From Calliopum simillimum (Eukaryota; Arthropoda; Insecta; Diptera; Lauxaniidae), in the NCBI GenBank assembly GCA_951812925.1, contig OX638370.1:47743948-47807947 (forward strand): DNA of 64,000 bases. Reading direction: 5' to 3'. The position numbers and the translations under genes are program-made. Position 1 is the first letter of the stretch. Each line of letters starts with the position of its first letter. Positions 57,301-64,000 of the stretch are shown piece after piece. The notes under the pieces were generated by a model that saw only the letters and a list, made by a program, of their open reading frames with translations, was not told the origin of the DNA and made no database searches.

Positions 57301-57972
57301 TAGTTTTCGGTAGGTTTTAAGGGTCAAAAATATACTTACAACATGATAATATAAAAACAGATTTTCAAGTTATTTATGCTCAAAATGTGCACCTTACAAC
57401 ATACTTCCTCGTTGCTTTGAATTCCTAAGGTTACAAATTATAATTTTCTGTACATATTTACATACATAGGTATCTCATCTTATCATCAGCACAGAAATTC
57501 AGATTGGTGTAAAGTTCTAGACAACTTTCCATAAGAATGGTTAAGTGCGTTAAAGTCGCATGATTTGTATGATTTTCAAGGTCAAATATGAAAATTGGTT
57601 ATTAGTGAAGGTCTCGTTTACTATTGGTCGAACATTAACTTGCGTTAGACAAAACACAGTGTAATTTCTATAAAAAAAAGGACTTTAATACTTACTATAT
57701 TCATTCACGTAGCCATCAGTTATATGGGCGATCTTTTCTAACTCTGCATTTTTTGCTTCTAGCTCCTCAATCCTTTGACGCATGCATAGTTCCTCATCAG
57801 AAGAAATGATAAAATCATAGTCGTCGATGATTTCTCCCTCCTCACGATCATCAAGATCACGGTTTTTTTTAATTTCATCCTCATTGTCATGGACTTTCCC
57901 GACTGCAACAGAGTCTTTAGATTTACCAGATGCTCCTTCTTGAGAACCCATTTCATATTCAGAGACACCCAT
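39269..57972 (-). CDS. ZFC3H1: ZFC3H1-like zinc-finger protein, 8 coding exons
   Basis: Exons: 57972-57696, 46929-43718, 43660-43525, 43386-43140, 43078-42800, 42637-42184, 42071-41956, 39377-39269. All junction phases agree and the total is 4830 bases (1609 residues). Human ZFC3H1 binds the helicase MTR4 and forms the PAXT connection, which directs polyadenylated nuclear RNA to the exosome. Matching features: an EEGEI acidic start (44-48); LRLIALKSAVMKKH; a Pro-rich stretch (PPPLPPGVFDFDELPPPPPP); EEEEALRALLLSKF; IITLRASDSETSEDE; HASQQEYRRLIHRMQLLEKQ; a coiled coil (about 1310-1400); YISPLAHFK; and the finger C1583-x7-C1591-x4-C1596-x3-H1600. It stops nine residues after the finger, whereas the human protein (about 1990 residues) continues with helical repeats. 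Intron 1 is 10.8 kb. Identification rests on order and motifs, not on a database search. Confidence 0.85.
40332..41511. repeat. 1.2-kb palindrome in the last ZFC3H1 intron
   Basis: Left half 40332 to about 40898 and right half about 40932-41511 are inverted copies, with a loop of about 33 bp. Outer ends are TTCAGG(A)TTGCCAC and its complement. Each half is itself made of repeats of about 250 bp containing GGGTTGCCA, CGACGAAACAAAAATTTAGG and TATGGGTTTTTGGGTCG. It is probably a foldback transposon. I see no clear target duplication. The transcript of ZFC3H1 would contain the full hairpin. Confidence 0.8.
41956..42071 (-). CDS. ZFC3H1: ZFC3H1 exon 7
   Basis: 116 bases, too short for an open-frame scan. 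Acceptor gattattttag, donor GTTTGT; phase 0 in, phase 2 out. It encodes AMPWKVINGSIEENDGVSLK and QSVREYISPLAHFKTEE. 'YxSPL..FK' corresponds to 'YHSPLLVFKSY' just before the zinc finger of the human protein. Confidence 0.75.
42184..42637 (-). CDS. ZFC3H1: ZFC3H1 exon 6
   Basis: Acceptor ttttacttttag, phase 2 in. I place the donor at GTGCGT right after ...ENNE, phase 0 out. Without splicing the frame would read VRVL and stop at 42169-42171, so a short isoform is possible. The downstream exons that complete the finger argue for splicing. Acidic, Thr/Glu-rich sequence with EIKLVNSMQQSDIENLI at the start. Confidence 0.7.
42800..43078 (-). CDS. ZFC3H1: ZFC3H1 exon 5 (coiled coil)
   Basis: Acceptor tttcataatag, donor GTAAGC; 279 bases, phase 2 in and out. 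It encodes a long heptad region (ITNLDKSLKLVEEAKQAKIT, then MEELQQKLRMGQLKMSK and TTLKQRRVKLFKAATNLG). It matches the 'AKITKLTEQLQ' coiled coil of human ZFC3H1. Confidence 0.85.
43140..43386 (-). CDS. ZFC3H1: ZFC3H1 exon 4
   Basis: Acceptor tttttcttccag, donor GTAGGA; 247 bases, phase 1 in and phase 2 out. A Ser/Thr-rich linker (ISLNKILPKTSCTNARTVST) ending SSFIKTG. Confidence 0.75.
43525..43660 (-). CDS. ZFC3H1: ZFC3H1 exon 3
   Basis: 45 codons plus one base. Acceptor atctttag, donor GTAAGA. It encodes AVRHLPHASQQEYRRLIHRM and a basic coiled coil, corresponding to the EYRLLKEEI region of the human protein. Phase 0 in, phase 1 out. Confidence 0.8.
43718..46929 (-). CDS. ZFC3H1: ZFC3H1 exon 2 (large disordered region)
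   Basis: 1070 codons between acceptor tttgttag (46930-46937) and donor GTTTGT (43717-43712). It is Ser/Asn/Glu-rich and mostly disordered, with Lys/Arg-rich segments near the start (PKKRKRRLSKVSKREQRYQQ). It contains three imperfect repeats of about 45 residues: the VVCENSNSQ / VCENSNSK / LCENSDPQ blocks, each followed by a VPA(D/E)VI- or VPSELIQ-like segment (about 44830-44540). The open frame runs a little further at both ends into intron sequence, which is not coding. Confidence 0.85.
46930..47416 (-). other. Start of ZFC3H1 intron 1, no gene
   Basis: Intron sequence next to the exon 2 acceptor. AT-rich; no exon, RNA or repeat I can defend before the micro-MITE at 47417. Confidence 0.4.
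47417..47517. mobile_element. 101-bp micro-MITE, copy 2 (in ZFC3H1 intron 1)
   Basis: Ends GGGGGTTATCGTG(G/A)ATCA and complement, with an internal TTCCCGGGGAATTTTCTC hairpin. ATT on both sides (47414-47416, 47518-47520). Same family and same flank as 13176-13282. Confidence 0.8.
47880..48413. repeat. Dispersed repeat split by a foldback
   Basis: Units with 'taccaaatttcat(c/t)aaa', 'tagcattta(a/c)' and TATGGGAGGTTCCACGC. The tract continues at 50183-50390 after the element at 48414-50182. The words before and after the insertion join smoothly when it is removed, which fixes its borders. Confidence 0.65.
48414..50182. mobile_element. CACAGTG-ended foldback FB-F with 3-bp duplication
   Basis: The left end CACAGTGCAACATTTTTCAA and the right end, complement of CACAGTGCGATACATG, have ATA on both sides (48411-48413, 50183-50185). 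Inverted arms of about 0.45-0.5 kb (to about 48975 and from about 49720) share GGCTATATCTC(A/G)GTAACGAGCC. The left terminal 26 bp resembles that of the 17435-21300 transposon (CAC-GTG, then ATTTTT(C/T)AAGTCAT). The interior holds a decayed coding remnant. It lies in ZFC3H1 intron 1. Confidence 0.75.
49165..49602 (+). pseudogene. Decayed ORF inside FB-F
   Basis: One frame with three early stops reads YYFVKKAWWETTEVYHLNFG, EHIVRYGEWAPSIICQDA (stop), and later an open stretch from 49390: MSEYLQPSLESIEEASRELF to KTSEEEFSEVE, stop at 49600-49602. A continuous frame with few stops in AT-rich DNA suggests former coding, probably of the parent transposon. I do not recognise the family. Confidence 0.4.
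50390..50876. repeat. GC-rich repeat with GACATAATCCCCA motifs
   Basis: Seven variants of GGACATA(A/G)TCCCCA occur in both directions: 50401, 50415, 50438 (reverse), 50464, 50486, 50821, 50853 (reverse). They are clustered at the two ends like terminal repeats with hairpins. The middle has two direct copies of a block of about 80 bp (50532-50616, 50680-50760) with CGCGG(C/T)GGCCTTC and GTCTATAA(C/T)AT. The GC content is far above the neighbours. No protein is encoded. Confidence 0.6.
50880..51473. other. No gene seen (ZFC3H1 intron 1)
   Basis: AT-rich intron sequence. The short frame at 51003-51236 has no recognisable features. Confidence 0.4.
51474..52638. mobile_element. Foldback-like element FB-G, copy 2
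   Basis: The left end AAAACTAGTAAGGGTGTACA with TTTGGCCTGGCCAAA matches copy 1 (21571-22054). The right end carries TGTAGGATATTTAATTTTTG and ...ACCCTTATTAAAT, the inverse words. The interior has five units of about 120 bp with (A/G)GGAGGTG(C/T)(C/T)ACGC and CTCTTGTCCGA, then a CAGC-rich repeat and a tail with GGACAAAGTGAATATACCCT that is common in fly genomes. Frames at 52083-52449 are artefacts of these repeats. Confidence 0.65.
52231..52320. repeat. CAGCCAGC(C/A)ACC simple repeat
   Basis: About seven units of 12 bp alternating CAGCCAGCCACC and CAGCCAGCAACC, then GACAGACGGACATGG. Part of FB-G copy 2. Open frames here simply read the repeat. Confidence 0.85.
52640..54455. other. No gene seen; a repeat unit at 53940-54240
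   Basis: 52640-53930 shows no feature I can defend. At 53940-54240 there is a unit with AACTAACAGACCGATTGGAA and TGGTGCCACGCCCCCC, another member of the dispersed 'GGTGCCACGCCC' repeats. All lies within ZFC3H1 intron 1. Confidence 0.4.
54461..55247 (-). mobile_element. rosa-type (DD41D) element, internally deleted
   Basis: End-like words are GGGCTTGATAACTTTT on the left and the complement of GGGTCTTGAAAACTTT on the right. Between them is the C-terminal half of a DD41D transposase on the minus strand. The N-terminal half is missing. The copy sits in ZFC3H1 intron 1, in the same direction as the gene. Confidence 0.65.
54551..55090 (-). pseudogene. DD41D mariner-family transposase fragment
   Basis: Minus-strand reading: ENPHVLHESPLHPQKITVWC (about 55085-55030), a frameshift, then DDNDRHVTVNGHRCRAMI, MWFQQDGATSYTTH (second catalytic Asp), PPRSCDLTPLDYFLW (third Asp), and ...LMDEIEFHS, stop at 54551. 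I count 41 residues between the two Asp, the rosa (DD41D) spacing. The first Asp region is deleted, so it is inactive. Confidence 0.8.
55260..57690. repeat. Dispersed repeats in ZFC3H1 intron 1, no gene
   Basis: Units of the 36240/24500 family lie at about 55320-55560 and 56760-56890 (ATAGCAATTGATGTATGGGG). A diverged copy of the 31180 repeat lies at about 56380-56600 (TACCTCCGCTATTTTCGAAA). At 55870-56060 there is a unit with AACTAGACCCATTTGGATGA. I see no exon between 56900 and 57690. Confidence 0.5.
57696..57972 (-). CDS. ZFC3H1: ZFC3H1 exon 1 (acidic N-terminus)
   Basis: 92 codons plus one base from the ATG at 57972, with donor GTAAGTATT. It contains DDREEGEIIDDYDFIISSDE, matching the EEGE..DGEI start of animal ZFC3H1, and a short coiled coil (RQRIEELEAKNAELEKI). 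The leftover A completes a Ser codon with GC of exon 2. The link to exon 2 across 10.8 kb is inferred from phase, strand and family order. Confidence 0.75.
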
Positions 57973-58342
57973 TTTATATGTTTGTCACGCAGGATACAAA
58001 AACTTCCAAATTCTTTTACAAAAAATAAATTTACCCTACTTTTTTTTGCAATTATGCTTCTTCCATTTGGCTCTTTTAAGCAAAATTTGTATTTCTATGA
58101 TACTTTGTACTTTGATTATCGACGATTTTTCTTCCTTTTAAAAAAAATCAAAAACTCCCTTCATATAAGAAAAAAATTGCTAAGATATTTTTCGATAAGC
58201 GAAACGTACTGACGTACTGCAATAAAATGATATCTGTCAAAAAATTTTTTTTTCTTTCGTTCTTACGTCAGACTTTTTTGTCAGTATGTCTAGTCGTTAA
58301 GCCCAAAACACACTATCAAGTTCGTCAGTCAAAAATTCATTA

Positions 58343-59987
58343 CACTGTACTAGTTGAAAATTTGGTCTTCCGCGAAATAGGTCATTCTTACCTAATTCGG
58401 GCATGGGGAATTGAGTGGTGTTAACCGTTTTGCTGGATTGGTTCGTCACTACATACAAAAAGTTCAAATCAGAATTTTTTCTAGAAAGAGGTGTTTTTCA
58501 TAAAAAATCTCTTATTAGCTTCTGATAAATCAATGATTTAACATCAAAAATATATTTTTCAGTTCATATTGAATCATTTGGCATTTGGGTTATTAAGTTT
58601 TTAATGAATTTATTGGATATTTATTTACTAAAACGTTTATTTTCACCGAATTTTCTAAAAAAAATTACATAAACTTTCAACTCGTTGCACAGTGCTGTCA
58701 CTCCATACGACGGAACGGCATTTCCACAGTTTTGGTCCGATTTCAATAAAATTTATCATAATGATTCATTTTTTTTACTTTGTTTTCAGAAATGTAATTA
58801 ATTTTTAAATGCAATAAACAGAAAAAAAGATATTCAAATAAATAAAACCACGAAAGTTAACTGGAAAAAATTTTTGTGCATGCTTTTAGGCTGTAAAAAA
58901 CCATATTAAAATTTTAATAGTTCAAAGTGTTTTTGACACATAAAAGTAGGCTGCAAAAAAAATCAAATTTTAAAAAAATTCAAAAGCATTTGATAAAAAT
59001 TTTGTGGTGTAAATTTTATAAAATCATTGGTTTTCACGTAAATACAGGATATTCAGATAAATATTTAAAGTAAACGGGGAAAAACGGGATTGTGAATTTT
59101 TCCTATCTTAAAATATGGAATCTGTACTATCTGTACGTTGAAGGACAATGCCCGCATGTCCCGTCTTTTTTTTCCTGCTCTAAAGAAAATTTGCATTTTC
59201 CGGTTTTTAATATTTGAAAATTTTTTTTTATATATTTTAAAATAATTTTAATTTGGCTAAAATAATTTGCAAACAAAAAATACTACAAATAAATGGGTAT
59301 GTAGGCTTTTGTATGCATTTTATTTTATAACAATTGCTTTTAAGGTTTAGGAACAGCAATTATTTTTAAAAAGTTCTGCGATTAGCAAAGTTTCTTAAAT
59401 ATTTTTTTTTTTTCGAAAAAAAGTTCGAGTGTAACACTTACAAATCACACTAGTTTTCAATAATTTTCAGGGAATTTCTTAATTGGACTATTTGCTGTAG
59501 AATGGCATAAGAAAAATTTAAATTTGAACAAAAATTTTTTACGCAAATGCCTTCTATCGATAGATCGCAGCACTGTGCGTTGTCTTATAGGAGTTAAAAA
59601 CAATTTTCAGTTGAAAACTGAATATTTCAAAAAATAAATACAAAAAATTTTTTTTCTTTTTTTAGAATATTCGGTGAAAATAAACGTTTTAGTAAATAAA
59701 TATCCAATAAATTCATTTAAAACTTAGTAACCCAAATGCCGAATGATTCAATATGAACTGGAAAATATATTTTTGATGTTAAATCATTGATTTATCAGAA
59801 GCTAATAAGAGATTTTTTATGAAAAACACCACTTTCTAGAAAAAATTTTGATTTGAATTTTTTGTATGGGGTGATGAACCAATCCAGCAAAACGGTTAAC
59901 ACCACTGAATTTCCCATGCCCAAATTAGGTAAGAATGACCTTTTTCGCGGAAGACCAAAAAAAAAGGTCTCAAAAACTAGTACAGTG
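58343..59987. mobile_element. Foldback FB-D with TTA duplication
   Basis: Both ends read CACTGTACTAGTT inwards, with TTA on both sides (58340-58342, 59988-59990). Arms of about 0.33 kb (58343-58670, 59655-59987) share CAGCAAAACGGTTAACACCA-type and AATCATTTGGCATTTGGGTT-type words. Looser pairing continues towards the centre (CACAGTGCTGTCACTCC near 58690, GCAGCACTGTGCG near 59566). It has no protein. It lies about 370 bp upstream of the ZFC3H1 start codon. Confidence 0.75.
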
Positions 59988-60289
59988 TTATTAATTTATT
60001 TGCAGTGAGCACAACAATGGGTGGTATTAATAAAAAATAGCAATTGCTTCAAGATAAGTCTCGTAGCAAAGTAAATGGAAATAGTATTTGCTTAGAATTG
60101 GTATGAATAAAATTATGCTTGCTATAGCAAGTTCGAAAATTCGAAACTAGCATTTGCTTAAAATTTAAAACGTCAAATTTCAAATTTTAAAATAATAAAA
60201 ATAAAATAGGTAAATAAATTCAAAAAAATTACATAAACTAATATTGGAGACACTGCTCGTAGAAATTGTAGTTTTAAAATTCTTCAGGA

Positions 60290-60760
60290 TAACTCCTTGG
60301 CATGGCTAAAGAACGTGAGTGCTAACAAGAGTACGTAGTGGTACAAACAGGCACACCACCACCTAAGAAGTTTAAAGTGTCACAATCGGCTGGAAAAATC
60401 ATTGGCTACAGTCTACTGGGACTCAGAGGGGATCCTGTCGATCGATTACAAAGATGAAGTTTTCTCCATAACCGGAGAATACTACAGCTCAATCTCAAAG
60501 CGGTTCACGGAAACCGTTTGAGCAAAAAGAAGAAGAATATTGGCCAAAGGTGTTCTTTTTCCACACGAAAACTTTTCTAATCACAAATGCCGTGTTGCGA
60601 TGGCCGCACTGCAAAAGGTGTTCTTTGGCGAACCCACCCTACAATCCTGACCTAGCTCCCAACAATTATTACCTATCCCCAAACTGGAAAAAAATAACTT
60701 CTTGGAAGGAATTTTCATTAATGAAGAATGAAGTAGAAGTGAAGAAAGCAGAATAAATTG
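60290..60760 (+). pseudogene. Mariner transposase fragment
   Basis: The plus strand reads KKFKVSQSAGKIIATVYWDS, EGILSIDYKDEVFSITGEYY, then KGVLFPHENFSNHKCRVAMA (second Asp position replaced, HEN for QDN), and after a frameshift NPDLAPNNYYLSPNWKK (third Asp replaced by Asn). Both changes would abolish catalysis. Stops at about 60518 and 60640 and frameshifts are present. The N-terminal half is missing. Confidence 0.75.
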
Positions 60761-61041
60761 AACAGAAAACATAAATTTGTATTTTTATTTCCACTCCTTA
60801 TCCCCACTCCGTGGACTTAAGAACTTCCCCTCGTAGTTGCGAAGTACGGCAGTTTTTTTGAAACAACTTGAGTAAAAAAAAAAATAGTGAAATATGTGAT
60901 ATGTTCCAAATTGATGTCAAAAAAGTACAGCATAAATTTCAGCAATGTACTTTTGGAGGAAATTTTGTTGGCTTAAGTTCATTTTATCGTCATCTTATAT
61001 AGTTTTTTAAGCCTTATTGATTTTACTACTTCTTTTTTTAT

Positions 61042-61183
61042 TGTTTTAGCAGAGCAAGATTTATTTCAGAATGAATAAAATAATTTTCATTTTAGACATA
61101 TACAGAATACAAATACTTTGCTATACAATATAAATATAACTGTTCGATACAAAGTAATAACAAACAAGTTCATTAATTCAACA
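61042..61183 (-). repeat. Candidate 3' LTR of the copia-like element
   Basis: On the minus strand a purine tract CGAGTGGGGG (61193-61184) is followed by TGTTGAATTAATG, the expected polypurine tract and LTR start. A possible LTR end ...AAAACA lies at 61042, giving about 140 bp with an AATAAA near 61070. The far boundary is uncertain. Confidence 0.5.
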
Positions 61184-61201
61184 CCCCCACTCGAACGTTA
61201 T

Positions 61202-62612
61202 TTAAATAAAAGATAAACCCATCTTAACTGAACAAAGCTGATGCTTATTAACAGGCACTGGTTTTGTCAAATTGTCTGCAACCATGTCTTCAGTTCTTAG
61301 TCCGGTGAATTGTATCATGTTCAAATCTTGTTTCTCACGGATAAAGTGATGGCGAACATCAATATGCTTTGATCTTGCGAGATATTTGCTTGTGGATGCC
61401 AAGTGAATTGCGCTTTTGTTATCGCAATTAATCGTTGTTGGCACGGACTTAAAATCTGGATTTAATTCGGCTTCTAACTGTCGAAACCATAGCACTTCTT
61501 GTGTTGCCGCTGACAGGGCCATATATTCTGCCTCAGTCGTTGATAGTGCTATTGTGGGTTGTTGCTTGGATGCCCACGAGATTGCTCCTCCTTGCAAAAT
61601 ATTTACATACCCAGTAACTGATCTTCTTTCAATGCTATCGCTCGCCCAATCAGAATCTGAATATGTGTTAAATTCTTGATTTCCATTTCTTGTGTAATTT
61701 AACTTTGCTGATTTTGTACCTTGTAAATATCGAAACACTCTCTTGACAGCTGCCCAGTGTTCTTTCCCAGCACAATTGTTAAATTTACTTAAGTTGCTTA
61801 CAGCAAAACTTATGTCTGGTCGTGTGCATTGTGATGCATACATTAAACTGCCTATAGCTTGCTGATAAGGAACTTTTTCCGATACATGGATCCACTTTGG
61901 AACGCTGTAATCCTAACTTTTCTAAAGATCTATTTAGCTTTTGGTTCCATACCAAACTTGATTGTTTTAAGCCATAAATAGCCTTATTTAGCTTTAAGAC
62001 TTGGTCATCTCCACCAACCGAAATTCCTTGAGGCTTTTCAATATATATATCCTCATTCAATTCGCCTTGTAAAAATGCAGTCACCGCATCCATTTGGTGT
62101 ATTTGAAGATCATATCTAGCTGCTAATGCAATGAGATATCTCACAGAAGAATATCTGACAACGGGTGAATAAGTTTCGTCATAGTCGATTCCCTTCTTTT
62201 GAGTGAATCCTTTTACAACTAAGCGAGCTTTGTAACGAATCTTCTGCTCCTGCTCTTTTTTAATTTTGAATACCCATTTAGTTTTAATTATATTCACTTT
62301 AGGCGGCTTATCAACACATTTCCATGTTTGATTTTCTACTAATGAGTCAATTTCACTTTTCATAGCTTCAATCCACCTTTCTTTGTCACTTCTATTCATT
62401 GCATCCTCAACACTTGTTGGATCTTCCAAAAAATCTACATTTTCAGCCTTAAAAACAACCTTTGATTTATTATTTTTGTTAGCTAATCTCTCACTCCTTC
62501 GTAAGTTACTTCCTTCTTCTGTAACTTCCAAGGTATTCATACTTTCCACTTCCTGTGGTTCAATATTCACAATATCGCTATCATCTACTGTAACTCTGTT
62601 AAGATTCCTGGG
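61202..62612 (-). pseudogene. Copia-type pol fragment (reverse transcriptase and RNase H)
   Basis: Reverse transcriptase reads from about 62600: ERWIEAMKSEIDSLVENQTW, KTKWVFKIKKE, RYKARLVVKGFTQKKGIDYD, MDAVTAFLQGELNEDIYIEK, AIYGLKQSSLVW, to KVDPCI near 61890. A deletion with frameshift then removes the YVDD catalytic block. RNase H follows: YASQCTRPDISFAVSNLSKF, TYSDSDWASD, STTEAEYMALS, SKHIDVRHHFIREK, and NLTKP near the stop at 61202. Gag, protease and integrase are missing; homology ends near 62612. The order is that of Ty1/copia elements. The loss of YVDD makes it inactive. Confidence 0.85.
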
Positions 62613-64000
62613 TGATCATACCCAACGCGGCTCTTTTCGGCTAGCAAGCGGTTCAGGGGGGTTTTTTAACCCGCCGCGTTGAGTCGAGGAAGTAACAATA
62701 AACTTCACCTCTCACCGAGGTGAAATTTAAAAATTTAAAGAAAAGAATTCAAACTCAACTGAAAATCAAACTACTATGACAAACTGACTAGAAACCTAAC
62801 TACCACACACGAAAAAGGGAGAGAGAAAACCCCTCTCTATGTACCCACCCATCCTGTATCGTCCTTGCGTAGTCCTTCGGACAATACCCACAACAACACC
62901 ATCGCAGACTTAACCCTACCTAACCTCGATCAGACACCATTTCACCCCCCTTATAAATAAATTAGCACATCATCATTATACTTCAAAAATTCAAGACATT
63001 TTATTAATACTTAATTTTTAATGTTCTCTACAGCACAACGGCCAAATATATCCCTGATGTGTCACTACCAGAGATTCATCCAAACCACACAATAAATTAA
63101 TTTAAATTTTAAGGACCCTAAGTCCAACAAAAATCAAAAAAAAAACAATGAAAATAAAAATTTGCCTAAATGTATATAAACTCTGAAGCCAAATATGTAT
63201 TCAGATATATATATGTATGTATGTATGCATAGAAATAAATAAAATTAATAAATGTGAAAAATAATAACTTAAAAAAAACAATAAATAATTTAAAAAGATA
63301 AAATTAAACCCTCATTATTTAAGAATTTAAATGGCAACCATAGAGATGAGAAAGAAAACCGTACGCGCAATAAACTTATTTGCTTTAAAAAAAACAATCG
63401 ATTCCTACCACCCTAAAAGAGCTCCTTTAGACGCGGTTATTGCAAAATACAAGGTAACACCTTGAAAACCGTATATTTGAAAACTCGCGGATTTCTTCCC
63501 TTTCAACTGTTGCTTACAACAATGAAAAATTAAATATATATGTTCATGAGGCTTATACAAAAAAAACAAATAAAGTTTAGTACTTAAAATACCCTACAAT
63601 ACATCCCCATGCAATCCCGAATTCCCTCATTAAAATCAGTGGCCACACAGCTGGCTTTTCCCACGTTCCAAATCTTTCTGTGTTCCTTTAACTTTCGCGT
63701 TCCTAAATTCTCAACTTTTAGCTGGGCTTACATGCGCGTCTCATTTACGTGATTAAGGTTTCGATTTCCTGATCTTCGAATCAGGCCCATTCACGGTAGA
63801 TTAAATACTTTGAATAAATAAGGATTGTGGCCAACTTATCTTTTTAGTTCTGCACTTCCGGAAAATGCTCGCCTTCATACATATATGTATCTAAGCAGTC
63901 TTATGAATCTCTGCACCACCAGTCAGCCACACTATCAAAAGTCACAAATTTTAGTAAAATCCTACCATCACTACCAATCACGATCATATCAACTTACATC
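62612..64000. other. Unassigned sequence, partly GC-rich
   Basis: 62612-62940 is richer in GC and starts abruptly where copia homology ends. It includes an inverted pair CCCAACGCGGC (62630) and GCCGCGTTG (62672) around a G run. It looks like part of another mobile element, but I cannot name it. 62950-64000 is AT-rich with a TATGTATG microsatellite near 63210-63227 and no gene that I can support. Confidence 0.35.

Noticed and set aside
57889..58212. Plus-strand 107-codon frame
   Set aside because: It overlaps ZFC3H1 exon 1 in antisense and then runs through AT-rich flank, with no recognisable features.

Overview
This is a 64-kb piece of an AT-rich insect genome, almost certainly a higher fly (Diptera, Brachycera). 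The evidence is spliced eukaryotic coding sequence, fly-type mobile elements (mariner, rosa/DD41D, DD37E, PIF/Harbinger, Jockey, RTE, Penelope and copia-like), the recurring '...GGTGCCACGCCC...' dispersed repeats common in fly intergenic DNA, and very low gene density. The sequence alone does not fix the species.

One host gene is visible. It lies on the minus strand from 57972 down to 39269 and is the fly counterpart of ZFC3H1, the zinc-finger scaffold of the PAXT nuclear RNA-decay complex. I derived eight coding exons with compatible splice phases and a total of 4830 coding bases (1609 residues). Exon 1 (57696-57972) is separated from exon 2 (43718-46929) by a 10.8-kb intron full of transposons. 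The last exon (39269-39377) carries a C-x7-C-x4-C-x3-H finger and stops nine residues after it. The 2.6-kb last intron holds a 1.2-kb palindrome.

The rest is a transposon graveyard with clear nesting. 1-3.5 kb: a mariner copy inside a DD37E transposon. 3.5-6.2 kb: a foldback element with a 9-bp target duplication and a Tc1-like end, both inside a Jockey-type element. 6.8-12.3 kb: a composite element with a tRNA-like segment. 12.5-14.4 kb: MITEs and a short Penelope-like element. 15-24 kb: a PIF/Harbinger transposase split by a 3.87-kb transposon that still has an apparently intact, spliced 638-residue protein. 25-31 kb: an RTE-derived deletion element, two irritans-type mariners and a gag fragment. 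31-38 kb: MITEs, a tRNA-like cluster and a second interrupted Jockey-type element. 47-55 kb (inside intron 1): foldback elements, a GC-rich repeat and a rosa copy. 58-64 kb: another foldback, a mariner fragment and a copia-like fragment.

The best candidate for an undescribed system is the 17435-21300 element (CACTGTG-type ends, 3-bp AAA duplication, ~0.5-kb inverted repeats, two-exon protein) together with the 48414-50182 foldback. The foldback shares its terminal sequence and 3-bp duplication and looks like a non-autonomous partner.
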